Shown here one piece after another: positions 42,600-50,700 of a stretch of DNA of 64,000 nt (position 1 is its first letter; each line of letters opens with the position of its first letter). The stretch covers positions 62,001 through 126,000 of the forward strand of contig JBMNKH010000002.1 of NCBI GenBank assembly GCA_050952085.1. The letters are read 5' to 3'. Source of the DNA: DTU015 sp012837895. Its GTDB lineage: Bacteria > Bacillota > Sulfobacillia > Fermentithermobacillales > Fermentithermobacillaceae. The notes under the pieces are model-generated. The model was not told the DNA's origin. It worked only from the letters and a program-made list of their open reading frames with translations, and made no database searches. The position numbers were made by a program, and so were the translations under genes.

Positions 42600-42806
42600 T
42601 TAAGTAATCTCTGCGTGTACGCTGGTCAGAATATTTGAAGCGGCCTCCCTTTCTATGAGAAATGCGTCTGATCCGCATTTCTGACACCTTGAGGTATAGC
42701 CGCTCCTTAGATTTCGGGTTTCAGTTCCGGAAGATTGCACTTGGACTAATCCTTGGGCCCCACAAGCGAGACAGATGTACTCTACCATCCTGGGTGGCCT
42801 TTCCAC
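42600..42806 (-). CDS. Small zinc-ribbon protein
   Basis: 68 aa, function unknown. Two CxxC pairs (YICLACGAQG and SRCQKCGSD) separated by ~25 residues suggest a zinc ribbon. The frame starts at GTG 42806; ATG 42788, with GGAAAGG nine bases upstream, is an equally good start giving MVEYICLACG. It has its own promoter and a terminator, so it is monocistronic. The leader contains a possible 9-codon ORF (42863-42834, minus strand) with a weak ribosome-binding site. Confidence 0.7.
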   Translation of the reverse strand: MERPPRMVEYICLACGAQGLVQVQSSGTETRNLRSGYTSRCQKCGSDAFLIEREAASNILTSVHAEIT

Positions 42807-42942
42807 TCTTTCAAGCCCCCTTGTTTGGGTGTTTTAGGAATCTTCAGGCATCCTGCTATTCATTGTATTCTTTCCGGTCCGCTAATCTCCCTGCCGGACC
42901 CTGAAACTGCCAACCTTTTTTCCAGCTACAAGCCGTTCAATA

Positions 42943-42971
42943 TATATAGTCGGTACATAATTCCAAAACAA
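42943..42971 (-). promoter_or_regulatory. Candidate sigma-A promoter of the zinc-ribbon gene
   Basis: Minus strand TTGTTT (42971-42966), 17-base spacer, TATATA (42948-42943). It gives a leader of about 130 bases. Confidence 0.45.
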
Positions 42972-43010
42972 AAGCCCTCCTGAGTATCTTGTCCAATCGG
43001 CTGAAGTCTA

Positions 43011-43067
43011 GTCACAAGCCGGGCTTGTCACAAACCAGAGGAGCTTGGCCAAATGCCAAGCTCCTCT
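43011..43067 (-). terminator. Two adjacent palindromes after mce, probable operon terminator
   Basis: The 307 bases between mce and the zinc-ribbon gene hold a perfect 13-bp stem (43037-43049 with 43055-43067, loop of 5) and next to it a 21-bp near-palindrome (43011-43031, ACAAGCC/GGCTTGT arms). On the minus strand the first is followed by TGGTTTGTG, only a weak U-tract. Together they probably end the kor-mcm-mce transcript. Confidence 0.6.
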
Positions 43068-43113
43068 TGCTCATCCGGTACTTAGCCGCAAAGGCACTCA
43101 GTCATGAGTCCTC

Positions 43114-43524
43114 TTAGCTTTCATCGCCTTCCTGGACGAGTTCAACCAGCACGCCGAAGGTGCTCTTCGGGTGAATAAAGGCAACCTTTGTCCCATGGGC
43201 TCCCGGCCTGGGTTGTTTGTCGATGAGCCGCAGTCCTTTGCTTTCAGCAAGTTTCAGGGCTTCTTCGATGGAATCCGTCTCAAAGGCCACATGGTGGAAC
43301 CCCTCTCCCCTCTTGGCGAGGAATTTGCCTACGGCGCTTTCTTCAGAAGTAGGTTCAAGGAGTTCCAACCTGCTTTCACCTACAGGCAGAAACGCAACTC
43401 TTACCTGCTGGGAAGGAACCTCCTCGATTCCACCTACTTCGAGATTGAAAGCTTCTTTGAGCACGTTCACTGCTTGCTCCAGATCGTTGACGGCAATACC
43501 AAGATGGTGGATTTTTTTCAACAT
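43114..43524 (-). CDS. mce: Methylmalonyl-CoA epimerase
   Basis: 136 aa. VOC-fold metalloenzyme interconverting (2R)- and (2S)-methylmalonyl-CoA. The repeated motif includes HHLGIAVNDLEQAV, LELLEPT, GFHHVAFETDSIEEAL and GTKVAFIHPKSTFGVLVELV (block), with His and Glu metal ligands. ATG 43524 lies 35 bases after mcmA on the same strand. It probably works with the adjacent mutase. Confidence 0.95.
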   Translation of the reverse strand: MLKKIHHLGIAVNDLEQAVNVLKEAFNLEVGGIEEVPSQQVRVAFLPVGESRLELLEPTSEESAVGKFLAKRGEGFHHVAFETDSIEEALKLAESKGLRLIDKQPRPGAHGTKVAFIHPKSTFGVLVELVQEGDES

Positions 43525-43558
43525 ACTATCTGCCCCCTTTGGACTCTCTCCAGTCTAT

Positions 43559-45223
43559 CTATACTTCCTGGGAAGGGCGGTACACTCCAAACACATCTCT
43601 CAGTACGTCGCAGATTTCTCCTATTGTTGCATACGCTTTGACCGCGTCAACAATCGGAGGTATCAGATTGTCCTGTCCCTTTGCAGCAGCTTCGATATTC
43701 TTCAGGGCAGAAGCTACAGCTCTTCCGTCCCGTCTGGCTCTTAGGCCGCGAAGCCTTTCTTTCTGGGCTTCTCCAATAGCAGGGTTCACCCGCAGCAAGT
43801 TCTTGGGCTGCTCCTCCTCAATCTGGAAGCAGTTTACACCAACAACCCTCTTTTGCTTGGACTCCACTGCCCTTTGGTACTTGTAGGCGCTATCCTGGAT
43901 TTCACGCTGCATGAAGCCATTTTCAACTGCCCTTACAGCGCCACCCATATCGTCGATTTTCTCGATATAGCTAAGAGCCCTGGCTTCGATTTCATCTGTG
44001 AGTTTTTCTATGAAATAGCTTCCCGCCAGGGGATCGATGGTGTCTGCCGCGCCGGACTCGTAGGCGATGATCTGCTGGGTCCTGAGAGCTATCCTGACTG
44101 AGTCCTCAGTGGGTAGAGCCAGCGCCTCGTCCCTGGAGTTGGTGTGTAGTGACTGGGTACCTCCGAGCACAGCAGCTAATGCCTGCATTGTAGTGCGGAT
44201 TATGTTGTTATCCGGCTGCTGTGCCGTAAGTGACGATCCTGCAGTCTGGGTGTGGAAACGCAGCCTGTATGACCTGGGATTCTTAGCTCCAAAACGCTCT
44301 TTCATTATCCGCGCCCAGAGTCTCCGAGCTGCCCTGAACTTAGCGACTTCTTCGAAGAAGTTCACATGGCTGTTGAAGAAGAATGACAACCTTCCGGCGA
44401 AGGCATCCACGTCCAGCCCTTTGTCAATAGCTGCCTGGACATATGCTATGCCATTGGCAAGGGTAAAAGCGATTTCCTGTACAGCCGTGCTTCCGGCTTC
44501 CCTTATGTGGTATCCGCTTATTGAGATCGTGTTCCAAGACGGAATAGTCTTTGAGCAGTATTCAAATATGTCTGTCACCAGACGCATAGACGGTTCCGGC
44601 GGGAAAATATACGTGCCCCTTGCAACATACTCTTTGAGAATGTCGTTTTGAACAGTTCCGTTGAGTTTAGCCGGAGGAACACCCTGTTTCTCGCCGACAG
44701 CCTGGTACATGGCTAAGAGGATAGAAGCCGGAGCGTTGATTGTCATAGACGTTGAAACCCTATCAAGTGGAATCCCGTCAAACACAACTCCCATATCCTC
44801 AAGCGAGTCAATGGCAACACCTACGCGCCCAACCTCACCTTCAGCCAAATCATGGTCAGAGTCATACCCGATTTGGGTAGGCAAGTCAAAAGCAACGCTT
44901 AGGCCTGTCTGGCCCTGACCCAGCAGGAAGCGGAACCTTTCGTTGGTTTCCTGAGCAGTCCCGAAGCCGGCATACTGACGCATGGTCCACAGGCGTCCCC
45001 TGTACATGGTTGGCTGGACTCCCCGGGTATAAGGATAATCGCCGGGAAACCCTAACTGAGTCAGGTAATCCCATCCTTCAAGGTCCTCAGGCGTGTAAAT
45101 CCGCTCTATTGGAATTCCTGAACCGGTCATGAACTGTTCCTGTCTCTCAGGAAACCTGTTCAAAGTTTTTGCCAGAGCACCTTGTTCCCATTTTTCCCTG
45201 GCTTCCTTAGTCATGTTTTTCAC
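43559..45223 (-). CDS. mcmA: Methylmalonyl-CoA mutase, large-subunit catalytic domain
   Basis: 554 aa. Catalytic TIM-barrel chain of the adenosylcobalamin-dependent mutase (succinyl-CoA to methylmalonyl-CoA). Seen: YPYTRGVQPTMYRGRLWTMRQYAGFG (blocks), GLSVAFDLPTQIGYDSDH, TINAPA, GTVQNDILKEY, RLRFHTQTAGSSLTAQQPDNN and LHTNSRDEALALP. The usual RPW of the family is RLW here. It has no B12-binding DxHxxG domain at the C-terminus and no separate B12 subunit gene follows. GTG 45223 starts behind AGGGGGG; ATG 45214 is an alternative. Confidence 0.93.
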   Translation of the reverse strand: MKNMTKEAREKWEQGALAKTLNRFPERQEQFMTGSGIPIERIYTPEDLEGWDYLTQLGFPGDYPYTRGVQPTMYRGRLWTMRQYAGFGTAQETNERFRFLLGQGQTGLSVAFDLPTQIGYDSDHDLAEGEVGRVGVAIDSLEDMGVVFDGIPLDRVSTSMTINAPASILLAMYQAVGEKQGVPPAKLNGTVQNDILKEYVARGTYIFPPEPSMRLVTDIFEYCSKTIPSWNTISISGYHIREAGSTAVQEIAFTLANGIAYVQAAIDKGLDVDAFAGRLSFFFNSHVNFFEEVAKFRAARRLWARIMKERFGAKNPRSYRLRFHTQTAGSSLTAQQPDNNIIRTTMQALAAVLGGTQSLHTNSRDEALALPTEDSVRIALRTQQIIAYESGAADTIDPLAGSYFIEKLTDEIEARALSYIEKIDDMGGAVRAVENGFMQREIQDSAYKYQRAVESKQKRVVGVNCFQIEEEQPKNLLRVNPAIGEAQKERLRGLRARRDGRAVASALKNIEAAAKGQDNLIPPIVDAVKAYATIGEICDVLRDVFGVYRPSQEV

Positions 45224-45268
45224 AAACCCCCCTGTTACGTGGTTGTTACAGTAGACATGAACCGGGGC

Positions 45269-45811
45269 TTACAGCGCCTTGGCAGCTTCTACTCCTGCAG
45301 CAAATGCCTGTTTGTTGAGTTCTTCAGTCCCTTTAGGGACCCTGTCCAGTACTGCAGCGACCGCTGCATCTTTGGGCACTATGCCGGTGGTTTCAACCAA
45401 GAGCCCCAGGGCCACAATGTTGGCGGCGATTTCCCGCCCGAGTTCCCTAGCTTTAGCGCTAATAGGGAATTCTATTACTTTGAGGCGCTGGGATTCTGCT
45501 TCAGGAACCGGTTTAACATAGGTAGTATCTACAATCACCGTTCCCCCGTTTTTTACCGACTGAAGGTATTTATCAGAAGCTTCCTGGGCCATTACCACTA
45601 ACACATCTGGATTCTTTACCTGCGGGTAATCGATCTCGTCAGACGAGATTATCACATCGGCCCGTGATGCGCCTCCTCTTGATTCAGGACCGTATGACTG
45701 GGTCTGCACAACATTCAGGTCAGTATACTTAGCACCCGCCTCAGCCAGAATTATGCCTGCAGTGATTAGCCCTTGACCGCCTTCTCCTGCAAGGCGAAGC
45801 TCCATGCGCAT
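45269..45811 (-). CDS. korC: 2-oxoacid:ferredoxin oxidoreductase, gamma subunit
   Basis: 180 aa. Gamma subunit of the four-chain enzyme that oxidatively decarboxylates 2-oxoacids to acyl-CoA with ferredoxin. Typical opening LRLAGEGGQGLITAGIILAEAGA and QTQSYGPESRGGASRADVIIS (blocks). ATG 45811 overlaps the korB stop (TAATG). KorC naming assumes 2-oxoglutarate as substrate, based on the neighbouring methylmalonyl-CoA genes; a branched-chain oxoacid enzyme is also possible. Confidence 0.9.
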   Translation of the reverse strand: MRMELRLAGEGGQGLITAGIILAEAGAKYTDLNVVQTQSYGPESRGGASRADVIISSDEIDYPQVKNPDVLVVMAQEASDKYLQSVKNGGTVIVDTTYVKPVPEAESQRLKVIEFPISAKARELGREIAANIVALGLLVETTGIVPKDAAVAAVLDRVPKGTEELNKQAFAAGVEAAKAL

Positions 45812-46635
45812 TACTCTCCACCTCTTTGCTGTAACTGTTCGATGAGCTGCTTGTAAACCTCAGTGAGTTCAGTAGCCTGAGCCTTTGTCAGCACTCCAAT
45901 AGCGAACTTACCTTCCCTTTCTTCAGGGCTCAGTTTCTCCCAGCTGCTAACCGGGACTGAGCGGTCCTTGAACCAGTTCATCATTTCCAAAGGAGTTCTC
46001 AGTTTGTTGCGTCTGCCAAAGTACGTCGGGCATTGGGACAGTGCATCCACAAAAGCGAACCCCTTATATGCGATGGCTTCCTTGATTAGATTGGTAAGCT
46101 GCCTTGCATGGTATGTTGTGCTGCGTGCTGCAAAAGTACCGCCTGCACCAATCACCAGGTTGCACAGATCGAATGGCTTTTCGAGCATTCCGTAAGGTGA
46201 AGTGGTAGCGTAGCTTCCCTGGGGGGTAAGTGGTGAATACTGTCCGGAAGTCATGCCGTAAATATTGTTGTTGAAACAGATTACCGTAAGATCCAGGTTT
46301 CTTCTGGCGGCGTGAATAAGGTGGTTGCCGCCGATTGCAGCAGCATCGCCGTCGCCGGTAATCACGATCACGTTCAATTCAGGTTTGGCCATCTTTATAC
46401 CCGTGGCAAAGGCAATCGCCCGCCCGTGGGTAGTGTGCAAGGTATCGAAATGGAGGTAACCGGGAGCCCTGGCGGAACATCCGATACCTGAGACAACCAC
46501 AGTTTTTTCGGTGTCGAGTTCCAGCTCATGGATGGCCCTTACAATAGCTTGCGTTACAATGCCGTGGCCGCATCCTGGACACCAAATGTGGGGCATCTTG
46601 GCCACTCTAAGGTACTTGTCAATAGGAAGTGCCAC
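45811..46635 (-). CDS. korB: 2-oxoacid:ferredoxin oxidoreductase, beta subunit (TPP-binding)
   Basis: 274 aa. Thiamine-diphosphate-binding chain. Seen: HIWCPGCGHGIV, GIGCSARAPGYL, HGRAIAFATGIK, and the TPP/Mg motif ITGDGDAAAIGGNHLIHAARRNLDL (blocks) with CFNNNIYGMTSGQYSPLTP. Conserved cysteines flank the cofactor site. GTG 46635 follows AAGGAGGCGGTCTGAG. Co-translated with korA and korC. Confidence 0.95.
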   Translation of the reverse strand: MALPIDKYLRVAKMPHIWCPGCGHGIVTQAIVRAIHELELDTEKTVVVSGIGCSARAPGYLHFDTLHTTHGRAIAFATGIKMAKPELNVIVITGDGDAAAIGGNHLIHAARRNLDLTVICFNNNIYGMTSGQYSPLTPQGSYATTSPYGMLEKPFDLCNLVIGAGGTFAARSTTYHARQLTNLIKEAIAYKGFAFVDALSQCPTYFGRRNKLRTPLEMMNWFKDRSVPVSSWEKLSPEEREGKFAIGVLTKAQATELTEVYKQLIEQLQQRGGE

Positions 46636-46636
46636 C

Positions 46637-47785
46637 TCAGACCGCCTCCTTCATTGCAGAGAGAATCTCTTCAGGTGTAATCAGTTGTCCTGCAAGTTTG
46701 TTGATTGGAATTACCGGTACGCTGTCCCCCATAACACTCTTTACGGGCAGCACCAATTGTCCCAGGTTCATCTCGGGGACGATAACAGCCTTGGGTCGAC
46801 CGGCCTTGACTTCCAAGAGTGCATCTTCCACAAAAGGCCAAATGGTGATGGGTCTCAGCATCCCTGCTTTTATACCCACGGCTCTTGCATCCCTTACTGC
46901 TTTCCTGGCAGATCGTGCAGTTGCGCCATATGCAAATATCACAACTTCGGCATCTTCCAGGAAGAACTTCTCAACTTTACAGAGAGCCTTCTTGTTGGAA
47001 CTTATTTTTTCGTTGAGCCTCCTGAGTTGCTTCTCGGCAATAGCCGGGTTGCCTGTGGGAAAACCATCTTCTCCGTGGGTGAGTCCTGTCACATGGAATT
47101 TGAACCCTTCACCATAGGCAGCAAGGGGAGGTACTCCGGGTATCCTTCCCTGGTCCATGGCAAAAGGCTTGTACTGCTCAGGGGGAACGTTTGGCTTTTC
47201 CCTGTCCTTAACTACCAATTCTTCCTTCGAGGGCAGAATCACTTTTTCCCTCAGATGGCCTATGGTTTCATCCAGAAGCAGGACAACAGGTGTACGGTAT
47301 TCTTCAGCAATGTTGAAAGCTTCTACAGTGAGGGTAAAAGCTTCCTTTACTGATGCCGGGCAAAGGGCCACAATCTCGTGGTCGCCGTGAGAACCCCACC
47401 GGGCCTGCATAACATCGCCCTGGGCTGTCGATGTAGGCATACCTGTAGACGGCCCTACTCTCTGGACGTTAACGACTACACACGGGATCTCGCCTTTTAC
47501 CGCGAATCCAAGGTTTTCTTGTTTGAGTGAAAACCCAGGTCCGCTGGTTGCGGTCATGGATTTCAAACCGGCCAGTGAAGCACCGCAGATTGCTGCCATA
47601 CTGGCAATTTCATCTTCCATTTGTATGAACTTGCCACCTGCAACCGGGAGTTTGGCCGCGCAGTGCTCAGCAATCTCTGTAGACGGAGTAATGGGGTAAC
47701 CTGCGAAAAACCTCAGTCCTGCTGCTATTGCTCCTTCTACAACTGCTTCGTTCCCTTGAAGAAGCCTGGCTTGGTTCTTAGCCAT
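46637..47785 (-). CDS. korA: 2-oxoacid:ferredoxin oxidoreductase, alpha subunit
   Basis: 382 aa. Chain binding the pyrimidine end of TPP and interacting with CoA. Seen: GNEAVVEGAIAAGLRFFAGYPITPSTEI (blocks), QMEDEIASMAAICGASLAG, TATSGPGFSLKQENLGFA and VNVQRVGPSTGMPTSTAQGD. The length fits KorA rather than the fused pyruvate enzyme. ATG 47785 follows AAGGAGGGAGAACA. It overlaps korD by 8 bases. Confidence 0.95.
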   Translation of the reverse strand: MAKNQARLLQGNEAVVEGAIAAGLRFFAGYPITPSTEIAEHCAAKLPVAGGKFIQMEDEIASMAAICGASLAGLKSMTATSGPGFSLKQENLGFAVKGEIPCVVVNVQRVGPSTGMPTSTAQGDVMQARWGSHGDHEIVALCPASVKEAFTLTVEAFNIAEEYRTPVVLLLDETIGHLREKVILPSKEELVVKDREKPNVPPEQYKPFAMDQGRIPGVPPLAAYGEGFKFHVTGLTHGEDGFPTGNPAIAEKQLRRLNEKISSNKKALCKVEKFFLEDAEVVIFAYGATARSARKAVRDARAVGIKAGMLRPITIWPFVEDALLEVKAGRPKAVIVPEMNLGQLVLPVKSVMGDSVPVIPINKLAGQLITPEEILSAMKEAV

Positions 47786-47987
47786 TGTTCTCCCTCCTTT
47801 TCACAGTGATTGCAAAGTCTGGGCAGTGCATTTCACACATTAGACATCCGATACAGCGGGCAGCGTCTTTAACGGTGGGAATATCGTTCATCTCAAGTAC
47901 GTCGCGGGGGCAAAACTCTACACACAACCCGCATTTCTTACACCACTTGGAGTTAACCGATACCTCCCATTGCAGTGTCTTGCCCAC
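47778..47987 (-). CDS. korD: 2-oxoacid:ferredoxin oxidoreductase, delta subunit (ferredoxin)
   Basis: About 69 aa. Two [4Fe-4S] clusters: CKKCGLCVEFCP and CIGCLMCEMHCP. It passes electrons from the catalytic chains to soluble ferredoxin. TTG 47993 is the longest start, but GTG 47987 has nine bases from AGGAGG and is preferred. The start lies inside the 3' end of the regulator gene (34-base overlap), so korDABC is read on the gntR transcript. Confidence 0.93.
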   Translation of the reverse strand: MGKTLQWEVSVNSKWCKKCGLCVEFCPRDVLEMNDIPTVKDAARCIGCLMCEMHCPDFAITVKRRENNG

Positions 47988-48978
47988 AGTCAATCGCCTC
48001 CTGCTTATAATTGCTTTTTTTGTGCTCCAGTACAGAGGACCTTAACAAGTTCACTGAACCTGCATCAGGTTTGTAGATAAACTCTATAAGCTGGATTCCT
48101 TCATCTACCATTGAACCTACTTCTTTGAGCCTTCCGGGAGACACAATTACAGCTTGCTTGTCCTCCAGCAGCCCTTTGAGGTACTGCCGATCCCTGCCGG
48201 TGTACACTTCCATTTCAAGTTCCCGTATTCCGGCGAGGGCCATGGACTTTGTTACCCGTTCGGCAAAAGCCTCGGAAATGCAGACCAGTAGCACTTTGGC
48301 GCCCTGGGGCAACCTGGCTATCTTGACCACAGACTCAATAACCGGGTCAAGCGCGATTCCCAGGATCTCGTCTTGCCTGTCAGGGAATTTGTTGCACACT
48401 TCATCCAGGTGGAAAAAGGTGGTGACTATCAGATCTGCCTTGCCTACAACCGAAGACACGTCCGGATCCTTTTCAAGGTCATCCAGGAGTACAGGTACCA
48501 CACGTACGCCTGTACCTAACTCGATCTCCCGGGCGAAGTAATCAAGCTGTTCCCTGTTACATTCAAGAAACGCAATTGTCATTTCGCGCAGGGCCTGGTA
48601 ACGCTGGTCGACGCACTCCTGGGCCAACCCGAGAAACTCGTCGGGGCTCAGCCCCAAAGACAGGGCATTGTCAAGAGCGGCGTCGATGATCTTGACAGCT
48701 CTCTCTCGTTTGTGCTCGCCAAGGGCACCGGCAGTCTCTGCAACAAAGGTCCCTCTCCCCTGCCTGGATGTTATGAGCCCTTCGTTTTCCAACTGACGGT
48801 AAGCAAGGCTTACTGTGTTGCGGCTCACTCCAAGCCCGGCTGCCATCTGTCTTTCAGTGGGAAGCTTTTGGCCTTCTTTCCAGTAGTTGCACGCTATAAG
48901 GTGCGCCACATTTTGCCTTATCTGGAGGTGAATGGGGAGTCCGCTTGTCCGGTCTATCTCAAAAGGTATATCCGTCAT
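47953..48978 (-). CDS. GntR-family transcriptional regulator of the kor operon
   Basis: About 341 aa. N-terminal GntR winged helix (GLPIHLQIRQNVAHLIACNYWKEGQKLPTERQMAAGLGVSRNTV, seen in blocks) of the YhcF/HutC-like type. The ~250-residue C-terminal part is not an aminotransferase; it shows alternating strands and helices (ADLIVTTFFHLDEV, KVLLVCISEAFAERV, AVIVSPGRLKEVG) that resemble a periplasmic-binding-protein-like sensor. The ligand is unknown; a CoA ester or oxoacid is a guess from context. ATG 48978 follows GGAGGGGAGACC. Its last 35 bases overlap korD, so it is the first gene of the operon and likely controls it. Confidence 0.85.
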   Translation of the reverse strand: MTDIPFEIDRTSGLPIHLQIRQNVAHLIACNYWKEGQKLPTERQMAAGLGVSRNTVSLAYRQLENEGLITSRQGRGTFVAETAGALGEHKRERAVKIIDAALDNALSLGLSPDEFLGLAQECVDQRYQALREMTIAFLECNREQLDYFAREIELGTGVRVVPVLLDDLEKDPDVSSVVGKADLIVTTFFHLDEVCNKFPDRQDEILGIALDPVIESVVKIARLPQGAKVLLVCISEAFAERVTKSMALAGIRELEMEVYTGRDRQYLKGLLEDKQAVIVSPGRLKEVGSMVDEGIQLIEFIYKPDAGSVNLLRSSVLEHKKSNYKQEAIDCGQDTAMGGIG

Positions 48979-49052
48979 GGTCTCCCCTCCAGCAGTATTG
49001 CGGCTTGGTATTGCCAATTTGCCTGATTGGATCTCTTTCTCGTTCCTTTTCG

Positions 49053-49081
49053 ATTATATACCAATCTTAGTTATTCGCCAA
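49053..49081 (-). promoter_or_regulatory. Sigma-A-type promoter of the gntR-kor-mcm operon
   Basis: Minus strand TTGGCG (49081-49076), 17-base spacer, TATAAT (49058-49053). The gene start follows 74 bases downstream. Confidence 0.75.
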
Positions 49082-49084
49082 TGC

Positions 49085-49106
49085 AACTGTGAAATCCTTC
49101 ACAGTT
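49085..49106. promoter_or_regulatory. Perfect 22-bp palindrome at the gntR promoter, candidate operator
   Basis: Arms AACTGTGAA (49085-49093) and TTCACAGTT (49098-49106) with a 4-base centre lie only three bases upstream of the -35. A symmetric site suits a dimeric GntR-type protein. It also directly follows the yajC terminator, so a minor role there cannot be excluded. Confidence 0.6.
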
Positions 49107-49141
49107 TTGAAAAAGAACAATCCGGGCTTTTCACCCGGATT
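49107..49141 (-). terminator. Rho-independent terminator of the yajC transcript
   Basis: Minus-strand stem AATCCGGG/CCCGGATT (49141-49119) with a 7-base loop followed by GTTCTTTTT. It ends the tgt-yajC transcription unit ahead of gntR. Confidence 0.9.
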
Positions 49142-49187
49142 GGATCGCTCACCAGGTCCAATATGAGCCAGGTATGTATGACCGGTT

Positions 49188-49478
49188 TTAGTCCTTTAGT
49201 TTTCTCGCCACCCCGGTCTTTAGCACTTCAACTTCTACCTTTTCAGCAATCCTGACTTTGATTGACAAGTCTTCAACTTTAGTTATGACGCCTATCAAAC
49301 CGCCATTAGTAAGAATCTTGTCGCCCGGTTTGAGAGCGCGTATCATTTCAGCACGTTCCTGCTGTTCTTTCTGCTGGGGGCGTATCATAAGGAAGTACAT
49401 CAACCCAAAGACCACAACCAACCAAATGAGGTTGCCAACCAGCGGATTAGCTCCTCCCTCTGCTGCCAGAAAAAGCAT
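49188..49478 (-). CDS. yajC: Preprotein translocase accessory subunit YajC
   Basis: About 96 aa. One membrane helix near residues 15-35 and the family stretch MIRPQQKEQQERAEMI, then GDKILTNGGLIGVITKVED. Accessory to SecDF. The frame opens at ATG 49502, but AAAGGAGGG lies inside it; ATG 49478 has proper spacing and gives MLFLAAEGG. It follows tgt, the usual order tgt-yajC. Confidence 0.95.
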   Translation of the reverse strand: MLFLAAEGGANPLVGNLIWLVVVFGLMYFLMIRPQQKEQQERAEMIRALKPGDKILTNGGLIGVITKVEDLSIKVRIAEKVEVEVLKTGVARKLKD

Positions 49479-49572
49479 CAAACCAAACCCTCCTTTCAAC
49501 ACATTTGAAACCCGCCTTCTTCTTTGTTCGACGGACAGGCTTGAACACCTTGTTTATTGGTCACAATCAGAA

Positions 49573-50679
49573 TCAAATCGGATACAGAGCCTCTATTTGC
49601 TCCCGAAGTCTTTCAAGCGTGCCGTCAATTACACACTGCCTTATCCTATCCATTAGTCTTTGGAAAAACCAGATATTATGAATTGAAACCAGGGTCCAAG
49701 CTAAAGACTCTTTAGCAGAGAACAGATGCCTGATATACGCCCTGGAAAAGCCCTGGCAAGCTTTACAGTCACACCCTTCTTCAATAGGAGCAAACTCAGC
49801 GGCGAACCTGGCATTTTTGAGGTTCAAAGGACCGTCAAAGGTGAAAGCCCTTCCGTGCCTGGCATTCCGCGTTGGCAGCACACAGTCGAACATGTCAACG
49901 CCGGCCATAACTCCCTCGATAAGGTCTACAGGATGCCCTACACCCATGAGATACCTGGGTTTGTCAGCAGGTAGAAATTCACATGTGTAGTGCATGATGT
50001 CGTAGAACTCCTTTTTTCTCTCTCCCACAGAGAGCCCTCCCAAGGCATAGCCCGGGAAGTCCATAGCTGCGAGTTCCAGGGCGCATTGTTTCCTCAACTG
50101 CGGGTAAATCGAACCTTGCACAATCCCGAACAGTGATTGGTGTGGTGATATCTCAAGTTGTCTCGAACGGCGGGCCCAAAGCAATGTCCGGTGCATAGCT
50201 TCCTTGGCCGCATCGAAGGACATAGGCCATCCGGTAAGGTGGTCAAGGCACATAATGATATCAGCACCAAGGGCAACCTGGACTTGTATAGACTCCTCGG
50301 GGCTGAACTTGATGAGGCTTCCGTCTATGTGAGACCTGAACACAGCTTCTTCATCCGAAATTGACACCATGTGCCCGAGACTCATTATTTGGAAGCCGCC
50401 GCTGTCAGTTAGAATTGCTCCCGGCCAGTTCATAAACTTATGGAGGCCGCCTGCCGCTTTTACTATGTCAGGCCCAGGACGCAAGAACAGGTGATAAGCA
50501 TTGCATAAGAGTATCTTTGAACCTGTGTCTCGCACATGGTCAGGCATTAACGACTTCACTGTAGCCTGGGTTCCCACAGGCATGAACACTGGCGTTTCGA
50601 ATCTGCCGTGAGCAGTCTCGAGTTCCCCAATCCTTGAGTTTCCCGACTGAAAAAGCACCTTGTACTGAAGTTGCGACAC
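49573..50679 (-). CDS. tgt: tRNA-guanine transglycosylase
   Basis: 368 aa. Exchanges G34 of tRNAs with GUN anticodons for preQ1. Seen: the catalytic region TDSGGFQIMSLG, DGSLIKFSPEESIQVQ, GGLSVGERKKEFYDIM, VDMFDCVLPTRNARHGRAFT (block) and zinc ligands CDCKACQGFSRAYIRHL. GTG 50679 follows AGAGAGGGTTTGAT. With queA and queH in the same run, the last steps of queuosine synthesis are encoded here. Confidence 0.97.
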   Translation of the reverse strand: MSQLQYKVLFQSGNSRIGELETAHGRFETPVFMPVGTQATVKSLMPDHVRDTGSKILLCNAYHLFLRPGPDIVKAAGGLHKFMNWPGAILTDSGGFQIMSLGHMVSISDEEAVFRSHIDGSLIKFSPEESIQVQVALGADIIMCLDHLTGWPMSFDAAKEAMHRTLLWARRSRQLEISPHQSLFGIVQGSIYPQLRKQCALELAAMDFPGYALGGLSVGERKKEFYDIMHYTCEFLPADKPRYLMGVGHPVDLIEGVMAGVDMFDCVLPTRNARHGRAFTFDGPLNLKNARFAAEFAPIEEGCDCKACQGFSRAYIRHLFSAKESLAWTLVSIHNIWFFQRLMDRIRQCVIDGTLERLREQIEALYPI

Positions 50680-50700
50680 ATCAAACCCTCTCTCTACCCG

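Noticed and set aside
44067..44651. 194-codon ORF on + opposite mcmA
   Set aside because: Antisense shadow; mcmA is unambiguous.
46511..47353. 280-codon ORF on + opposite korA and korB
   Set aside because: Antisense shadow of two strongly conserved genes; no ribosome-binding site or recognisable protein.
47940..47965. Second Shine-Dalgarno-like GGGAGG inside korD, suggesting a later non-canonical start
   Set aside because: GTG 47987 has a better AGGAGG at nine bases, so no unusual start is needed.
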